From Calliopsis andreniformis (Eukaryota > Arthropoda > Insecta > Hymenoptera > Andrenidae), in NCBI RefSeq assembly GCF_051401765.1, contig NW_027480422.1:18742001-18806000 (forward strand): DNA of 64,000 nucleotides, written 5' to 3'. This document shows positions 48,521 to 61,734 of this stretch, in pieces. A program made the position numbers and the translations under genes. The notes under the pieces are model-generated. The model was not told where the DNA came from. It did no database searches and saw nothing but the letters and a program-made list of their open reading frames with translations. Every line of letters begins with the position of its first letter. Positions within the stretch are counted from its first letter, which is position 1.

Positions 48521-51500
48521 TGTTGTATTTTTTTGTATTTTATGCTACGGCCGTTGACTTCTAAGGCCTTAGCTATTCCATCTGGTAGAGCGACGCCCTA
48601 GAGTTAAGTCTAGGATGCCCGGAGCGTAGAAATGGCCATTGCTTTCACACTGGTTGCACTTATTCGTTTGATACGATGAAAAGCTCTTGTACATATATCG
48701 TATTTTATGCTTCTAGCGTTGACTTCTTAGGACCTAACTATTCGATCTGGTGGAGCAACGCCCTAGGGTGAAGCCTAGGTTGAACGGAACGTAGAAATGA
48801 CCATAACTTTCATACTGGTTGCAATTATTCGTTTTATACAATGGAAAAACTCTTGTATTTATATTGTATTTTATAGCTATGGCGTTGACTTCTAAGGCCG
48901 TAGCCATTCGATTTGGTGGAGAAATGCCCTAGTGTGAAGCCTAGGTTGCCTGGAACGTAGAAATGACCATACCTTTCACGCTGGTAGCTATTATTTCTGT
49001 TATACGATGGAAAAACTGTTGTATCTATTTCGTATTTTATGCTTCTGGCGTTGACTTCTTAGGTCCTAACTATTGGATCTGGTGGAGCAACGCCCTCTGA
49101 TGAAGCCCAGGTTTCCCGGAACGTAGAAATGACCATAACTTTCATACTGATTGCAATTATTCGTATGATACGATGAAAAGCTCTTGTACATATATCGTAT
49201 TTTATGCTTCTTGCGTTGACTTCTTAGGACCTAACTATTCGATCTGGTGGAGCAACGCCCTAGGGTGAAGCCTAGGTTGAACGGAACGTAGAAATGACCA
49301 TAACTTTCATACTGATTGCAATTATTCGTATTATACGATGGAAAATCTGTTGTATTTATATTGTATTTTAACCTTCTGGCGTTGACTTCTAAGGCCGTAG
49401 CTATTCGATGTGGTGCAGCAACGCTCTGGAGTGAAGCCTATGTTGCCCTGATCGTAGAAATGGCCATATCTTTCACACTGGTTGCAATTATTCCTGTTAT
49501 ACGATGGAAAAACTGTTGTATCTCTATTGTATTTTATGCTTCTGGCGTTGACTTCTTAGGCCCTAACTATTCGATATGGTGGAGCAACGCCATAGAGAGA
49601 AGCCTAGGTTGCACGGAACGTGGAAATGACCATAACTATCAGACTGGTTGCAATTACTCGTTTTGTACGATGGAACGACTGTTGTATTTATATTGTATTT
49701 TATAGTTATGGCGTTGTGTTCTAGGGCCGTAGCTATTCGAGGTGGTTGAGCAACGCCCTAGAGTGAAGCCTAGATTGCCCGGAACGTAGAAATGGCCATA
49801 ACTTTCATACTGGTTGCAATTATTCGTTTTATACGATGGAAAAACTGTTGTATTTATATTGTATTTTATGCTTCAGGCGTTGACTTCTTAGGCTCTGACT
49901 ATTCGCTCTGGTGAAACAACGCCCTAGGGTGATGCCTACGTTGCCCGGATCGTAGAAATGACCATTACGTGCACACTGGTTGCAATTATCCGTTTTATAC
50001 GACGGAAAAACTGTTGTATTAATTTTGTATTTGGTGCTTCTGGCGTTGACTTCTTAGGCCCTAACTATTCGATCTGGTGGAGCAACGCCCTACAGTTAAG
50101 CCTAGGTTGCCCGGAACGTAGAAGTGACCTTTACATTCACACTGTTTGCAATTATACATTATATACGGTGGTAAAGCTGTTGTATTTATATTGTATTTTA
50201 TGCTTCTGGCGTTGACTTCTTAGGCCCTAACTATTCGATCTGGTGGAAGAACGCCCTAGAGTGAAGCCTAGGTTCCCCGAAAGTAGAAATGACCTTTACT
50301 TTCACAATGTTTGCAAATATCCATTATATACGATGGAAAAGCTTTTGTATTTATATTGTATTTTATGCTTCTGGCGTTGACTTCTTAGGCCCTAGCTGTT
50401 TGATCTGGTGGAGCAGCGCCCTGTAGTGAAGCCTAGGTTGCCCGGAACGTAGAAATGACCATCACCTTCACTCTGGTTGCAATTATTCCTCTTATACGAT
50501 GGAAAAACTGTTGTATTTATATTATATCGTATGCTTCAGGCGTTGACTTCGAAGGCCGTAGCTATTCGATGTGGTGGAGCAACGCCCTAGAGTGAAGACT
50601 AGGTTGCCCGGAACGTAGAAATGACCATAGCTTTCACACTGGTTGCAATTGTTCCTGTTATACAAGGGAAAAACTGTTGTATTTATATTCTATTTTAAGC
50701 TTCTGGTGTTGACTTCTTTGGCCCTAACTATTCGATCTGGTGGAGCAGCGCCCTAGAGTGAAGCCTAGGTTGCCCGGAACGTAGAAATGACCATTACCTT
50801 CACACTGTTTGCAAATATTCATTATATACGATGGAAAAGCTGTTGTATTTATATTGTATTTTATGCTTCTGGCGTTGACTTCTTAGGCCCTAACTATTCG
50901 ATGTGGTGGAGAAACGCCCTAGAGTGAAGCCTAGGTTACCCGGAACGTAGAAATGACCATCACCTTCACACTGTTTGCGATTATTCATTTTATACGATGG
51001 TAAAACTGTTGTACTTATGTTGTATTTTATTCTACTGGCGTTGAATTCTAAGTCCCTAGCTATTCGATCTGGTGGAGCAACGCCCTAGAGTGAAGCCTAG
51101 GTTGCCCGGAACGTAGAAATGACCCTTACCTTCAGGCTTGTTGCAATTATTCCTGTTATACCACGAAAAAACTGTTGCATTTTTATTGTATTTTATGCTT
51201 CTGGCGTCGTCTTCTTAGGCACTAACTATTCGATCTGGTGGAGGATTGCTCTAGAGTAAAGCCTAGGTTGCCCGGAACGTAGAAATGTCCATAGCTATCA
51301 GACTGGTTGCAATTATTCGTTTTATAGGATGGAAAGACTGTTGTATTTATAATGTATTTTATGCTTCTGGCGTTGACTTCTTCGGCCCTAACTATTCGAT
51401 CTGGTGGAGCAACGACCTACAGTTAAGCCTAGGTTGCCCGGAACGTAGAAATGACCTTTACTTTCACGCTGTTTGCAAATATACATTATATACGATGGAA

Positions 51501-52003
51501 AAGCTGTTGCATTTATATTGTATTTTATGCTTCTGGCATTGACTTCTTAGGCCCTAACTATTCGATCTGGTGGAACAACTCCCTAGAGTGAAGCCTAGGT
51601 TGCCCGGCACGTAGAAATGACCTTTCCTTTCACACTGTTTGCAAGTATACATTATGTACGATGGAAAAACGGTTGTATTTATATTGTATTTTATGCTTCT
51701 GGCGTAGTCTTCTTAGGCACTAACTATTCGATCTGGTGGAGCAATGCACTAGAGTAAAGCCTAGGTTGCCCGGAACGTAGAAATGACCATTACCTTCACA
51801 CTGCTTGCAATTATACATTTTATACGATGGAAAAACTGTTACACGTATGTTGTATTTTATTCTTCTGGCGTTGAATTCTAAGTCCCTAGCTATTCGATCT
51901 GGTGGAGCAACGCGCTAGAGTGAAGCCTAGGTTACCCGGAACGTAGAAATGACCAGTACTTTCACACTGGTTGCAGTTATTCCTGTTATACTATGGAAAA
52001 ACT

Positions 52004-54600
52004 GTTGCACTTTTATTGTATTTTATGCTTCTGGCGTTAAATTCTAAGTCCCTAACTATGCGATCTGGTGGAGCAACGCCCTGGAGTTAAGCCTAGGTTG
52101 TCCGGAACGTAGAAATGACCATAACTTTCACACTGGTTGCAGTTATTCGTTTTATACAATGGAAAAACTGTACTATTTATTTTGTATTTTATGCTTCGGG
52201 AGTCGACATCTAAGGCCATATCTATTCCATCTGGTGGAGCAACGCTCTAGAGTGAAGCCTAGGTTATCCAGAACGTAGAAATGACCATTACCTTCACACT
52301 GCTAGCAATTATACATTTTATATGATGGAAAAACTGTGGTACTTATGTTGTATTTTATTTTTCTGGTGTTGAATTCCAATTCCCTAGCTATTCGATCTGG
52401 TGGAGTAACGCCCTAGAGTGAAGCCTAGGCTACCCGGAACACAGAAATGACCAGTACTTTCACACTGGTTGCAGTTATTCCTATTATACGACGGAAAAAC
52501 TGATGCATTTTTATTATATTTTATGCTTCTGGCGTTGACTTCTAAGTGCCTAGCTATTCGATCTGGTGGAGCAAGGCTCTAGAGCGAAGCCTAGGTTGCC
52601 CGGAACCTAGAAATGACCTCTACTTTCACACTGGTTGCAATTATTCTTGTTATACTATGGAAAAACTGTTGCATTTTTATTGTATTTTATGCTTCTGGCG
52701 TTAAATTCTAAGTCCCTAACTATGCGATCTGGTGGAGCAACGCCCTACAGTTAAGCCTAGGTTGCCCGGAACGTAGAAATGACATTTACTTTCACACTGC
52801 TTGCAAATATACATTATATACGATGGAAAAGCTGTTGCATTTATATTGTATTTTATGCTTCTGGCGTTGACTTCTTAGGCCCTAACTATTCGATCTGGTG
52901 GAGCAGCGCTCTACAGCGAAACCTAGGTTGCCCGGAACCTAGAAATGACCTTTACTTTCACACTGTTTGCAAATATACATTATATACGATGGAAAAGCTG
53001 TTGTATTTATATTGTATTTTATGCTTCTGGCGTTGTCTTTTCAGGCCCTAACTATTCGATCTGGTGGAACAATGCCCTAGAGTGAAGCCTAGGTTGCCCG
53101 GAACGTCGAAATGACCATAACTTTCACACTGGTAGCAATTATTCGTTTTACACAATGGAAAAGCTGTTGTATTTCTATTGGATTTTATGCTTCTGGCGTT
53201 GACTTCTTAGGCCCTAACTATTCGATCTGGTGGAACAACTCCCTAGAGTGAAGCCTAGGTTGCCCGGAACGTAGAAATGACCATAACTTTCATACTGATT
53301 GCAATTATTCGTATTATACGATGGAAAATCTGTTGCACTTTTATTGTATTTTATGCTTCTGGCGTTAAATTCTAAGTCCCTAACTATGCGATCTGGTGGA
53401 GCAACGCCCTGGAGTTAAGCCTAGGTTGTCCGGAACGTAGAAATGACCATAACTTTCACACTGGTTGCAGTTATTCGTTTTATACAATGGAAAAACTGTA
53501 CTATTTATTTTGTATTTTATGCTTCGGGAGTCGACATCTAAGGCCATATCTATTCCATCTGGTGGAGCAACGCTCTAGAGTGAAGCCTAGGTTATCCAGA
53601 ACGTAGAAATGACCATTACCTTCACACTGCTAGCAATTATACATTTTATATGATGGAAAAACTGTGGTACTTATGTTGTATTTTATTTTTCTGGTGTTGA
53701 ATTCCAATTCCCTAGCTATTCGATCTGGTGGAGTAACGCCCTAGAGTGAAGCCTAGGCTACCCGGAACACAGAAATGACCAGTACTTTCACACTGGTTGC
53801 AGTTATTCCTATTATACGACGGAAAAACTGATGCATTTTTATTATATTTTATGCTTCTGGCGTTGACTTCTAAGTGCCTAGCTATTCGATCTGGTGGAGC
53901 AAGGCTCTAGAGCGAAGCCTAGGTTGCCCGGAACCTAGAATTGACCTCTACTTTCACACTGGTTGCAATTATTCTTGTTATACTATGGAAAAACTGTTGC
54001 ATTTTTATTGTATTTTATGCTTCTGGCGTTAAATTCTAAGTCCCTAACTATGCGATCTGGTGGAGCAACGCCCTACAGTTAAGCCTAGGTTGCCCGGAAC
54101 GTAGAAATGACATTTACTTTCACACTGCTTGCAAATATACATTATATACGATGGAAAAGCTGTTGCATTTATATTGTATTTTATGCTTCTGGCGTTGACT
54201 TCTTAGGCCCTAACTATTCGATCTGGTGGAGCAGCGCTCTACAGCGAAACCTAGGTTGCCCGGAACCTAGAAATGACCTTTACTTTCACACTGTTTGCAA
54301 ATATACATTATATACGATGGAAAAGCTGTTGTATTTATATTGTATTTTATGCTTCTGGCGTTGTCTTTTCAGGCCCTAACTATTCGATCTGGTGGAACAA
54401 TGCCCTAGAGTGAAGCCTAGGTTGCCCGGAACGTCGAAATGACCATAACTTTCACACTGGTAGCAATTATTCGTTTTACACAATGGAAAAGCTGTTGTAT
54501 TTCTATTGGATTTTATGCTTCTGGCGTTGACTTCTTAGGCCCTAACTATTCGATCTGGTGGAACAACTCCCTAGAGTGAAGCCTAGGTTGCCCGGAACGT
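52004..54600 (+). repeat. Eight-monomer tandem duplication inside HOR copy B (1328-bp offset)
   Basis: 52004-53270 repeats from 53332 at 1328 bp. Both copies carry variants absent from HOR copies 1 and A: GTTGCACTTTTATTG (others GTTGCATTTTTATTG) and CACTGGTAGCAATTATTCG (others CACTGGTTGCAATT). The duplication therefore arose within copy B. I saw one difference in the second copy, CCTAGAATTGACC against CCTAGAAATGACC. Confidence 0.9.
53271..53436 (+). repeat. Chimeric monomer at the eight-monomer duplication junction
   Basis: The left part (CATACTGATTGCAATTATTC, GTATTATACG, GATGGAAAATCTG) matches monomers at about 49291-49345 and 56755-56815. The right part from GTTGCACTTTTATTG onward matches 52004 and following. 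The switch lies near phases 62-66. No other copy of the large HOR has this combination, so it marks a recombination or conversion joint. Confidence 0.82.
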
Positions 54601-55000
54601 AGAAATGACCTTTACTTTCACACTGTTTGCAAGTATACATTATATACGATGGAAAAGCTGTTGTATTTATATTGTATTTTATGCTTCTGGCATTGTGTTC
54701 TTAGGCCCTAACTATTCGATCTGGTGGAACAATGCCCTAGAGTGAAGCCTAGGTTGCCCGGAACGTCGAAATGACCATAACTTTCACACTGGTTGCAATT
54801 ATTCGTTTTACACAATGGAAAAGCTGTTGTATTTCTATTGGATTTTATGCTTCTGGCGTTGACTTCTTAGGCCCTAACTATTCGATCTGGTGGAACAACT
54901 CCCTAGAGTGAAGCCTAGGTTGCCCGGAACGTAGAAATGACCTTTACTTTCACACTGTTTGCAAGTATACATTATATACGATGGAAAAGCTGTTGTATTT
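54434..55000 (+). repeat. Two-monomer duplication in HOR copy B (332-bp offset)
   Basis: The GGAACGTCGAAATGACC monomer at 54434 and the following ACATTATATACG monomer are repeated from 54766. The first has CACTGGTAGCAATT as in the eight-monomer unit; the second has the older CACTGGTTGCAATT as in copies 1 and A. The second thus belongs to the original HOR continuation and the first to the inserted material. Confidence 0.83.
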
Positions 55001-57974
55001 ATATTGTATTTTATGCTTCTGGCATTGTCTTCTTAGGCCCTAACTATTCGATCTGGTGGAGCAATACTCTAGAGTAAAGCCTAGGTTGCCCGGAACGTAG
55101 AAATGACCATTACCTACACGGCTTGCAATTACACATTTTATACAATGGAAAAACTGTTATACTTATGTTGTATTTTATTCTTCTGGCGTTGAATTCTAAG
55201 ACCCTAGCTATTCGATCTGGTGGAGCAACGCCCTGGAGTGAAGCGCAGGTTACCCGAAACGTAGAAATGACCATAACTTTCACACTGGTTTGAATTATTC
55301 GTTTTATACAATGGAAAAACTGTTGTATTTATTTTGTATTTTATGCTTCTGGCGTTGTCTTCGTAGGCCCTAACTATTCGATCTGGTGGAGCAATGCTCT
55401 AGAGTAAAGCCTAGGTTGCCCGGAACGTAGAAATGACCATTACCTTCACACTGCTTGCAATTACACATTTTATACGATGGAAAAACTGTCATACTTATGT
55501 TGTATTTTATTCTTCTGGCGCTGAATTCTAAGTCCCTAGCTATTCGATCTGGTGGAGCAAGGCCCTAGAGTGAAGCCTAGGTTACCCGGAACGTAGAAAT
55601 GACCATTACCTTCAGGCTTGTTGCAATTATTCCTGTTATACGATGAAAAAACTGTTGTATTTTTATTTTATTTTATGCTTCAGGCGCTGAGTTCTCAGGC
55701 CGTAGCTATTCGATGTGGTGGAGCAACGCCCTAGAGTGAAGCCTAGGTTGCCCGGAACGTAGAAATGACCCTTACCTTCAGGCTTGTTGCAATTATTCCT
55801 GTTATACGATGAAAAAACTGTTGCATTTTTATTGTATTTTATGCTTCTGGCGTTGTCTTCTTAGGCACTAACTATTCGATCTGATGGAGCAACGCCCGAG
55901 GGTGAAGCCTAGGTTGAACGGAACGTAGAAATGACCATAACTTTCATACTGGTTGCAATTATTCGTTTTATACAATGGAAAAACTGTTGTATTTTTTTGT
56001 ATTTTATGCTTCGGCCGTTGACTTCTAAGGCCTTAGCTATTCCATCTGGTAGAGCGACGCCCTAGAGTTAAGTCTAGGATGCCCGGAGCGTAGAAATGGC
56101 CATTGCTTTCACACTGGTTGCACTTATTCGTTTGATACGATGAAAAGCTCTTGTACATATATCGTATTTTATGCTTCTAGCGTTGACTTCTTAGGACCTA
56201 ACTATTCGATCTGGTGGAGCAACGCCCTAGGGTGAAGCCTAGGTTGAACGGAACGTAGAAATGACCATAACTTTCATACTGGTTCAATTATTCGTTTTAT
56301 ACAATGGAAAAACTGTTGTATTTATATTGTATTTTATAGCTATGGCGTTGACTTCTAAGGCCGTAGCCATTCGATTTGGTGGAGAAATGCCCTAGTGTGA
56401 AGCCTAGGTTGCCTGGAACGTAGAAATGACCATACCTTTCACGCTGGTAGCTATTATTTCTGTTATACGATGGAAAAACTGTTGTATCTATTTCGTATTT
56501 TATGCTTCTGGCGTTGACTTCTTAGGTCCTAACTATTGGATCTGGTGGAGCAACGCCCTCTGATGAAGCCCAGGTTTCCCGGAACGTAGAAATGACCATA
56601 ACTTTCATACTGATTGCAATTATTCGTATGATACGATGAAAAGCTCTTGTACATATATCGTATTTTATGCTTCTTGCGTTGACTTCTTAGGACCTAACTA
56701 TTCGATCTGGTGGAGCAACGCCCTAGGGTGAAGCCTAGGTTGAACGGAACGTAGAAATGACCATAACTTTCATACTGATTGCAATTATTCGTATTATACG
56801 ATGGAAAATCTGTTGTATTTATATTGTATTTTAACCTTCTGGCGTTGACTTCTAAGGCCGTAGCTATTCGATGTGGTGCAGCAACGCTCTGGAGTGAAGC
56901 CTATGTTGCCCTGATCGTAGAAATGGCCATATCTTTCACACTGGTTGCAATTATTCCTGTTATACGATGGAAAAACTGTTGTATCTCTATTGTATTTTAT
57001 GCTTCTGGCGTTGACTTCTTAGGCCCTAACTATTCGATATGGTGGAGCAACGCCCTAGAGAGAAGCCTAGGTTGCACGGAACGTGGAAATGACCATAACT
57101 ATCAGACTGGTTGCAATTACTCGTTTTGTACGATGGAAAGACTGTTGTATTTATATTGTATTTTATAGTTATGGCGTTGTGTTCTAGGGCCGTAGCTATT
57201 CGATGTGGTTGAGCAACGCCCTAGAGTGAAGCCTAGATTGCCCGGAACGTAGAAATGGCCATAACTTTCATACTGGTTGCAATTATTCGTTTTATACGAT
57301 GGAAAAACTGTTGTATTTATATTGTATTTTATGCTTCAGGCGTTGACTTCTTAGGCTCTGACTATTCGCTCTGGTGAAACAACGCCCTAGGGTGATGCCT
57401 ACGTTGCCTGGATCGTAGAAATGACCATTACGTGCACACTGGTTGCAATTATCCGTTTTATACGACGGAAAAACTGTTGTATTAATTTTGTATTTGGTGC
57501 TTCTGGCGTTGACTTCTTAGGCCCTAACTATTCGATGTGGTTGAGCAACGCCCTAGAGTGAAGCCTAGATTGCCCGGAACGTATAAATGACCATAACATT
57601 CATACTGGTTGCAATTATTCGTTTTATACGATGGAAAAACTGTTGTATCTATATTGTATTTTATGCTTCAGGCGTTGACTTCTAAGGGCGTAGCTATTCG
57701 ATGTGATGGAGAAACGCCCTAGAGTGAAGCCTAGGTTGCCCGGAAAGTAGAAATGACCATTACCTCCACACTGTTTGCAATTATTCGTTTTATACGATGG
57801 AAAAACTGTTGTATTTATTTTGTGTTTGGTGCTCCTGGCGTTGACTTCTTGGGCCCTAACTATTGGATCTGGTGGACCAACGCCGTAGAGTGAAGCCTAG
57901 GTTGCCCGGAACGTAGAAATGACCATTACGTCCACACTGTTTGCAATTATTCATGTTACACAGTGGAAAAACTG

Positions 57975-59188
57975 TTGTATTTATATTGTTTTTTATAGTT
58001 ATGGCGTTGACTTCTAAGGCCGTAGCTGTTCGATGTGGTGGAGCAATGCAATAGAGTGTAGCCTAGGGTGCCCGCAACGTAGAAATGACCATATTTCTCA
58101 CACTGTTTGCAATTATTCCTGTTATACGATTGAAAAACTGTAGTATTTATATTGTATTTTATGGTTCTGGCGTTGACTTCTAAGGCCGCAGCTATTCGAT
58201 GTGGTGGAGCAACGCCCTAGAGTGAAGCCTAGGTTGCCCGGAACGTAGAAATGACCATACCTTTCACACTGGTTGCAATTATTCCTGTTATACAAGGGAA
58301 AAACTGTTGTATTTATATTGTATTTTATGGTTCTGGCGTTGACTTCCTGGGCCCTAACTATTCTATCTGGATGAGCAACGCCCTAGAGTGAAGCCTAGGT
58401 TGCCCGGAATGCAGAAATGACCATCACTTTCACACTGGCGGCAATTATTCCTGTTATACGATGGACAAACTGTTGGATTTTTAATGTACTTTATGCTTCT
58501 GGCGTTGACTTCTAAGGCCCTATGTATTCGATCTGGTGGAGCAATGCCTCAGTGTTAAGTCTAGGATGCCCGGAGCGTAGAAATGTCCGTTACTTTCACC
58601 CTGGATGCAATTACTCATTTTATGCGATGGAAAAACTGTTGTACATATATCGTATTTTATGCTTCTGGCATTGACTTCTTAGGCCCTAACTATTCGATCT
58701 GGTGGAGCAACGCCCTGGGGAGAAGACTAGGTTGCGGGGAACGTAGAAATGACCATAACTTTCACACTGGTTTCAATTGTTCGTTTTATACAATGGAAAA
58801 ACTGTTCTATTTATTTTGTATTTTATGCTTCGGGCGTTGACTTCTAAGGCGCCAACTATTCGATCTGGTGGAGCAACGCCCTAGAGTGAAGCCTAGGTTG
58901 CCCGGAATGTAGAAATGACCATTACCTTCACTCTGTTTGCGATTATTCATTTTATACGGCGGTAAAACTGTTGTACATATATCGTATTTTATGCTTCTGG
59001 CGTTGACTTCTAAGGCCCTATGTATTCGATCTGGTGTAGCAATGCCTCAGAGTTAAGTCTAGGATGCCCGCAACGTAGAAATGTCTATTACTTTCACACT
59101 GGTTGCAATTATTCGATTTATAAGATGGAAAAACTGTTGTACATATATCGTATTTTATGCTTCTGGCGTTGACTTCATAGGCCCTAAC
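57975..59188 (+). repeat. 29-monomer-spaced block, copy 1 (pairs with 62787-64000)
   Basis: The offset is 4811-4812 bp. Shared marks are TTTTTTATAGTTATGG, GCAATGC(A/G)ATAGAGTGTAGCC, ATTGAAAAACTGTAG, GGCCGCAGC, CTTCCTGGGCCC, CACTGGCGGCAATTATTCC, GTTGGATTTTTAATG, CCTATGTATTCG, CATTTTATGCGATGG, GGCGCCAACTATTCG, TTATACGGCGGTAAAAC and ATTCGATTTATAAGATGG. Differences are sparse, for example GGATGCAATTACTC against GGTTGCAATTACTC. Confidence 0.88.
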
Positions 59189-59571
59189 TATTCGATCAGG
59201 TGGAGCAACGCCCTAGGGTGAAGCCTTGGTTGCCCGGAACGTAGAAATGACCATAACTTTCATACTGGTTGCAATTATTCGTTTTATACGATGGAGAAAC
59301 TGTTGTATTTATTTTGTATTTGGTGCTTCTGGCGTTGACATCTTAGGCCCTAACTATTCGGTGTGGTTGAGCAACGCCCTAGAGTGAAGCCTAGGATGCG
59401 CGGAACGTAGAAATGACCATAACTTTCATACTGGTTGCAATTATTCGTTTTATACGATGGAAATCTGTTGCATTTATATTGTATTTTATGCTTCAGGCGT
59501 TGACTTCTTAGGCCCTAACTATTCGCTCTGGTGGAACAACGCCCTAGGGTGAAGCCTAGGTTGTTCGGAAT

Positions 59572-60250
59572 GCAGAAATGACCATCACTTTCACACTGGC
59601 GGCAATTATTCCTGTTATACGATGGACAAACTATTGGATTTTTAATGTACTTTATGCTTCTGGCGTTGACTTCTAAGGCCCTATGTATTCGATCTGGTGG
59701 AGCAATGCCTCAGTGTTAAGTCTAGGATGCCCGGAACGTAGTAATGTCCGTTACTTTCACCCTGGTTGCAATTACTCATTTTATGCGATGGAAAAACTGT
59801 TGTACATATATCGTATTTTATGCTTCTGGCATTGACTTCTTAGGCCCTAACTATTCGATCTGGTGGAGCAACGACCTGGGGTGAAGACTAGGTTGCGCGA
59901 AACGTAGAAATGACCATAACTTTCACACTGGTTTCAATTGTCCGTTTTATACAATGGAAAAACTGTTCTATTTATTTTGTATTTTATGCTCCGGGCGTTG
60001 ACTTCTAAGGCCCCAACTATTCGATCTGGTGGAGCAACGCCCTAGAGTGAAGCCTAGGTTGCCCGGAATGTAGAAATGACCATTATCTTCACACTGTTTG
60101 CGATTATTCATTTTATACGATGGTAAAACTGTTGTACATATATCGTATTTTATGCTTCTGGCGTTGACTTCTTAGGCCCTAACTATACGATCAGGTGGAG
60201 CAACGCCCTAGGGTGAAGCCTAGGATGCCCGGAACGTAGAAATGACCATA
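59572..60250 (+). repeat. Third right-hand copy of the 21.1-kb block (7 monomers from 58411)
   Basis: It follows 58411-58990 at an offset of 1161 bp (7 monomers) and 21078-21760 at 38494 bp (232 monomers). Beyond about 60150 it stays with the 21-kb copy (CTTAGGCCCTAACTATACG), while the 58.4-kb copy changes to CTAAGGCCCTATGTATTCG. Confidence 0.83.
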
Positions 60251-61734
60251 ACTTTCATACTGGTTTCAATTATTCGTTTTATACGATGGAAAAACTGTTG
60301 TATTAATTTTGTATTTGGTGCTTCTGGCGTTGACTTCTAAGGCCCTAACTATTCGATGTGGCTGAGGAACGCCCTAGAGTGAAGCCTAGATTGCCCGGAA
60401 CGTAGAAATGACCATAACTTTCATACTGGTTGCAATTATTCGTTTTATACGATGGAAAAACTGTTGTATTTATATTGTATTTTATGCTTCAGGCGTTGAC
60501 TTCTTAGGCCCTAACTATTCGCTCTGGTGGAACAACGCCCCAGGGTGATGCCTAGGTTGCCCGGGCCGTAGAAATGACCATTACTTGCACACTGGCTGCA
60601 ATTATTCGTTTTATACGATGGAAAAACTGTTGTACTTATTTTGTATTTGGTGCTCCTGGCGTTGACTTCTTAGGCCCTTACTATTGGATCTGGTGGACCA
60701 ACGCCCTAGAGTGAAGCCTAGGTTGCCCGGAACGTAGAAATGAACATTACTTAAACACTGTTTGCAATTATTCATATTATACAGTGGAAAAACTGTTGTA
60801 TTTATATTGTATTTTATGCTTCTGGCATGACTTCTAAGGCCCTAACTATTCGATGTGGTTGAGCAACGCCCTAGAGTGAAGCCTAGATTGCCCCGAACGT
60901 AGAAATGACCATAGCTTTCATACTGGTTGCAATTATTCGTTTTATACGATGGAAAAACTGTTGCATTTATTTTGTGTTTGGTGCTCCTGGCGTTGACTTC
61001 TTAGGCCCTAGCTATTGGATCTGGTGGAGCAGCGCCCTAGGGTGAAGCCTAGGTTGCCCGGAAAGTAGAAATGACCATTACTTGCATACTGGTTGCAATT
61101 ATTCGTTTTATACGATGGAAAAACTGTTGTACATATATCGTATTTTATGCTTCTGGCGTTGACTTCTTAGGCCCTAACTATTCGATCAGGGGGAGCAACG
61201 CCCTAGGGTGAAGCCTAGGTTGCCCGGAACGTAGAAATGACCATATCTTTCAGACTGGTTGCAATTATTCCCGTTATACGATGCAAAAAATGTTGTATTT
61301 TTATTGTATTTTAAGCCTCAGGCGTTGACTTCTAAGGCCGCAGCTATTCGATGTGGTGGAACGACCCCCTAGAGTGCAGCCTAGGTTGCCCGTATCGTAG
61401 AAATGACCATATATTTCACACTGGTTGCAATTATTCCTGTTATACGATGGTAAAACTGTTGTATTTCTATTGTATTTTATGCATCTGGCTTTGACTTGTT
61501 AGGCCCTAACTATTCGATCTGGAGGAGCAACGCCCTAGAGAGCAGCCTAGATTGCCCGGAACGTAGAAATGACCATAACTATCAGACTGGTTGCAATTAT
61601 CCGTTTTATACGATGGATAGACTGTTGTATTTATATTGTATTTTATAGTTATGGCGTTGTCTTCTAGGGCCGCAGCTATTCGATGTGGTTGAGCAACGCC
61701 CTAGAGTGAAGCCGAGGTTGCTCGGAACGTAGAA

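Larger units (their letters stand above)
43255..50054 (+). repeat. Large HOR unit, copy A (6800 bp, 41 monomers)
   Basis: The start matches the start of copy B at 50055 at an offset of exactly 6800 bp, with scattered single-base differences (TTACTTTCAC against TTACATTCAC, GGTTCCGCG against GGTTCCCCG). Order: ACATTATATACG monomers, then the 43921-46873 stretch shared with partial copy 1, a 332-bp duplication at 46769-47432, TTCAGGCTTGTTGC monomers, the 47970-48510 block, then 48521-50054 with GTTTGATACGATGAAAAGC and ATTTTAACCTTCTGG. The junction with copy B is near phase 104. Confidence 0.88.
50055..57533 (+). repeat. Large HOR unit, copy B (~7480 bp, 45 monomers)
   Basis: It is a tandem copy of 43255-50070 with whole-monomer edits: +1328 bp (8 monomers, near 53332), +332 bp (near 54766), -332 bp (near 55560) and -664 bp (near 55985). 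These sum to the observed final offset of 7464 bp. A single-base deletion (GGTTCAATTATTCG near 56284) makes the offset 7463 afterwards. Outside the edits the copies differ at only a few bases per kilobase. The right end is where CTATTCGATGTGG replaces CTATTCGATCTGG. Confidence 0.87.

Noticed and set aside
37450..57533. Near-identical HOR copies as an assembly artefact
   Set aside because: Copies A and B carry distinct private variants and different whole-monomer indels, which an accidental duplication of the same contig would not show. The partial copy at 37450-40402 is less secure on this point and is listed as a finding to be checked.
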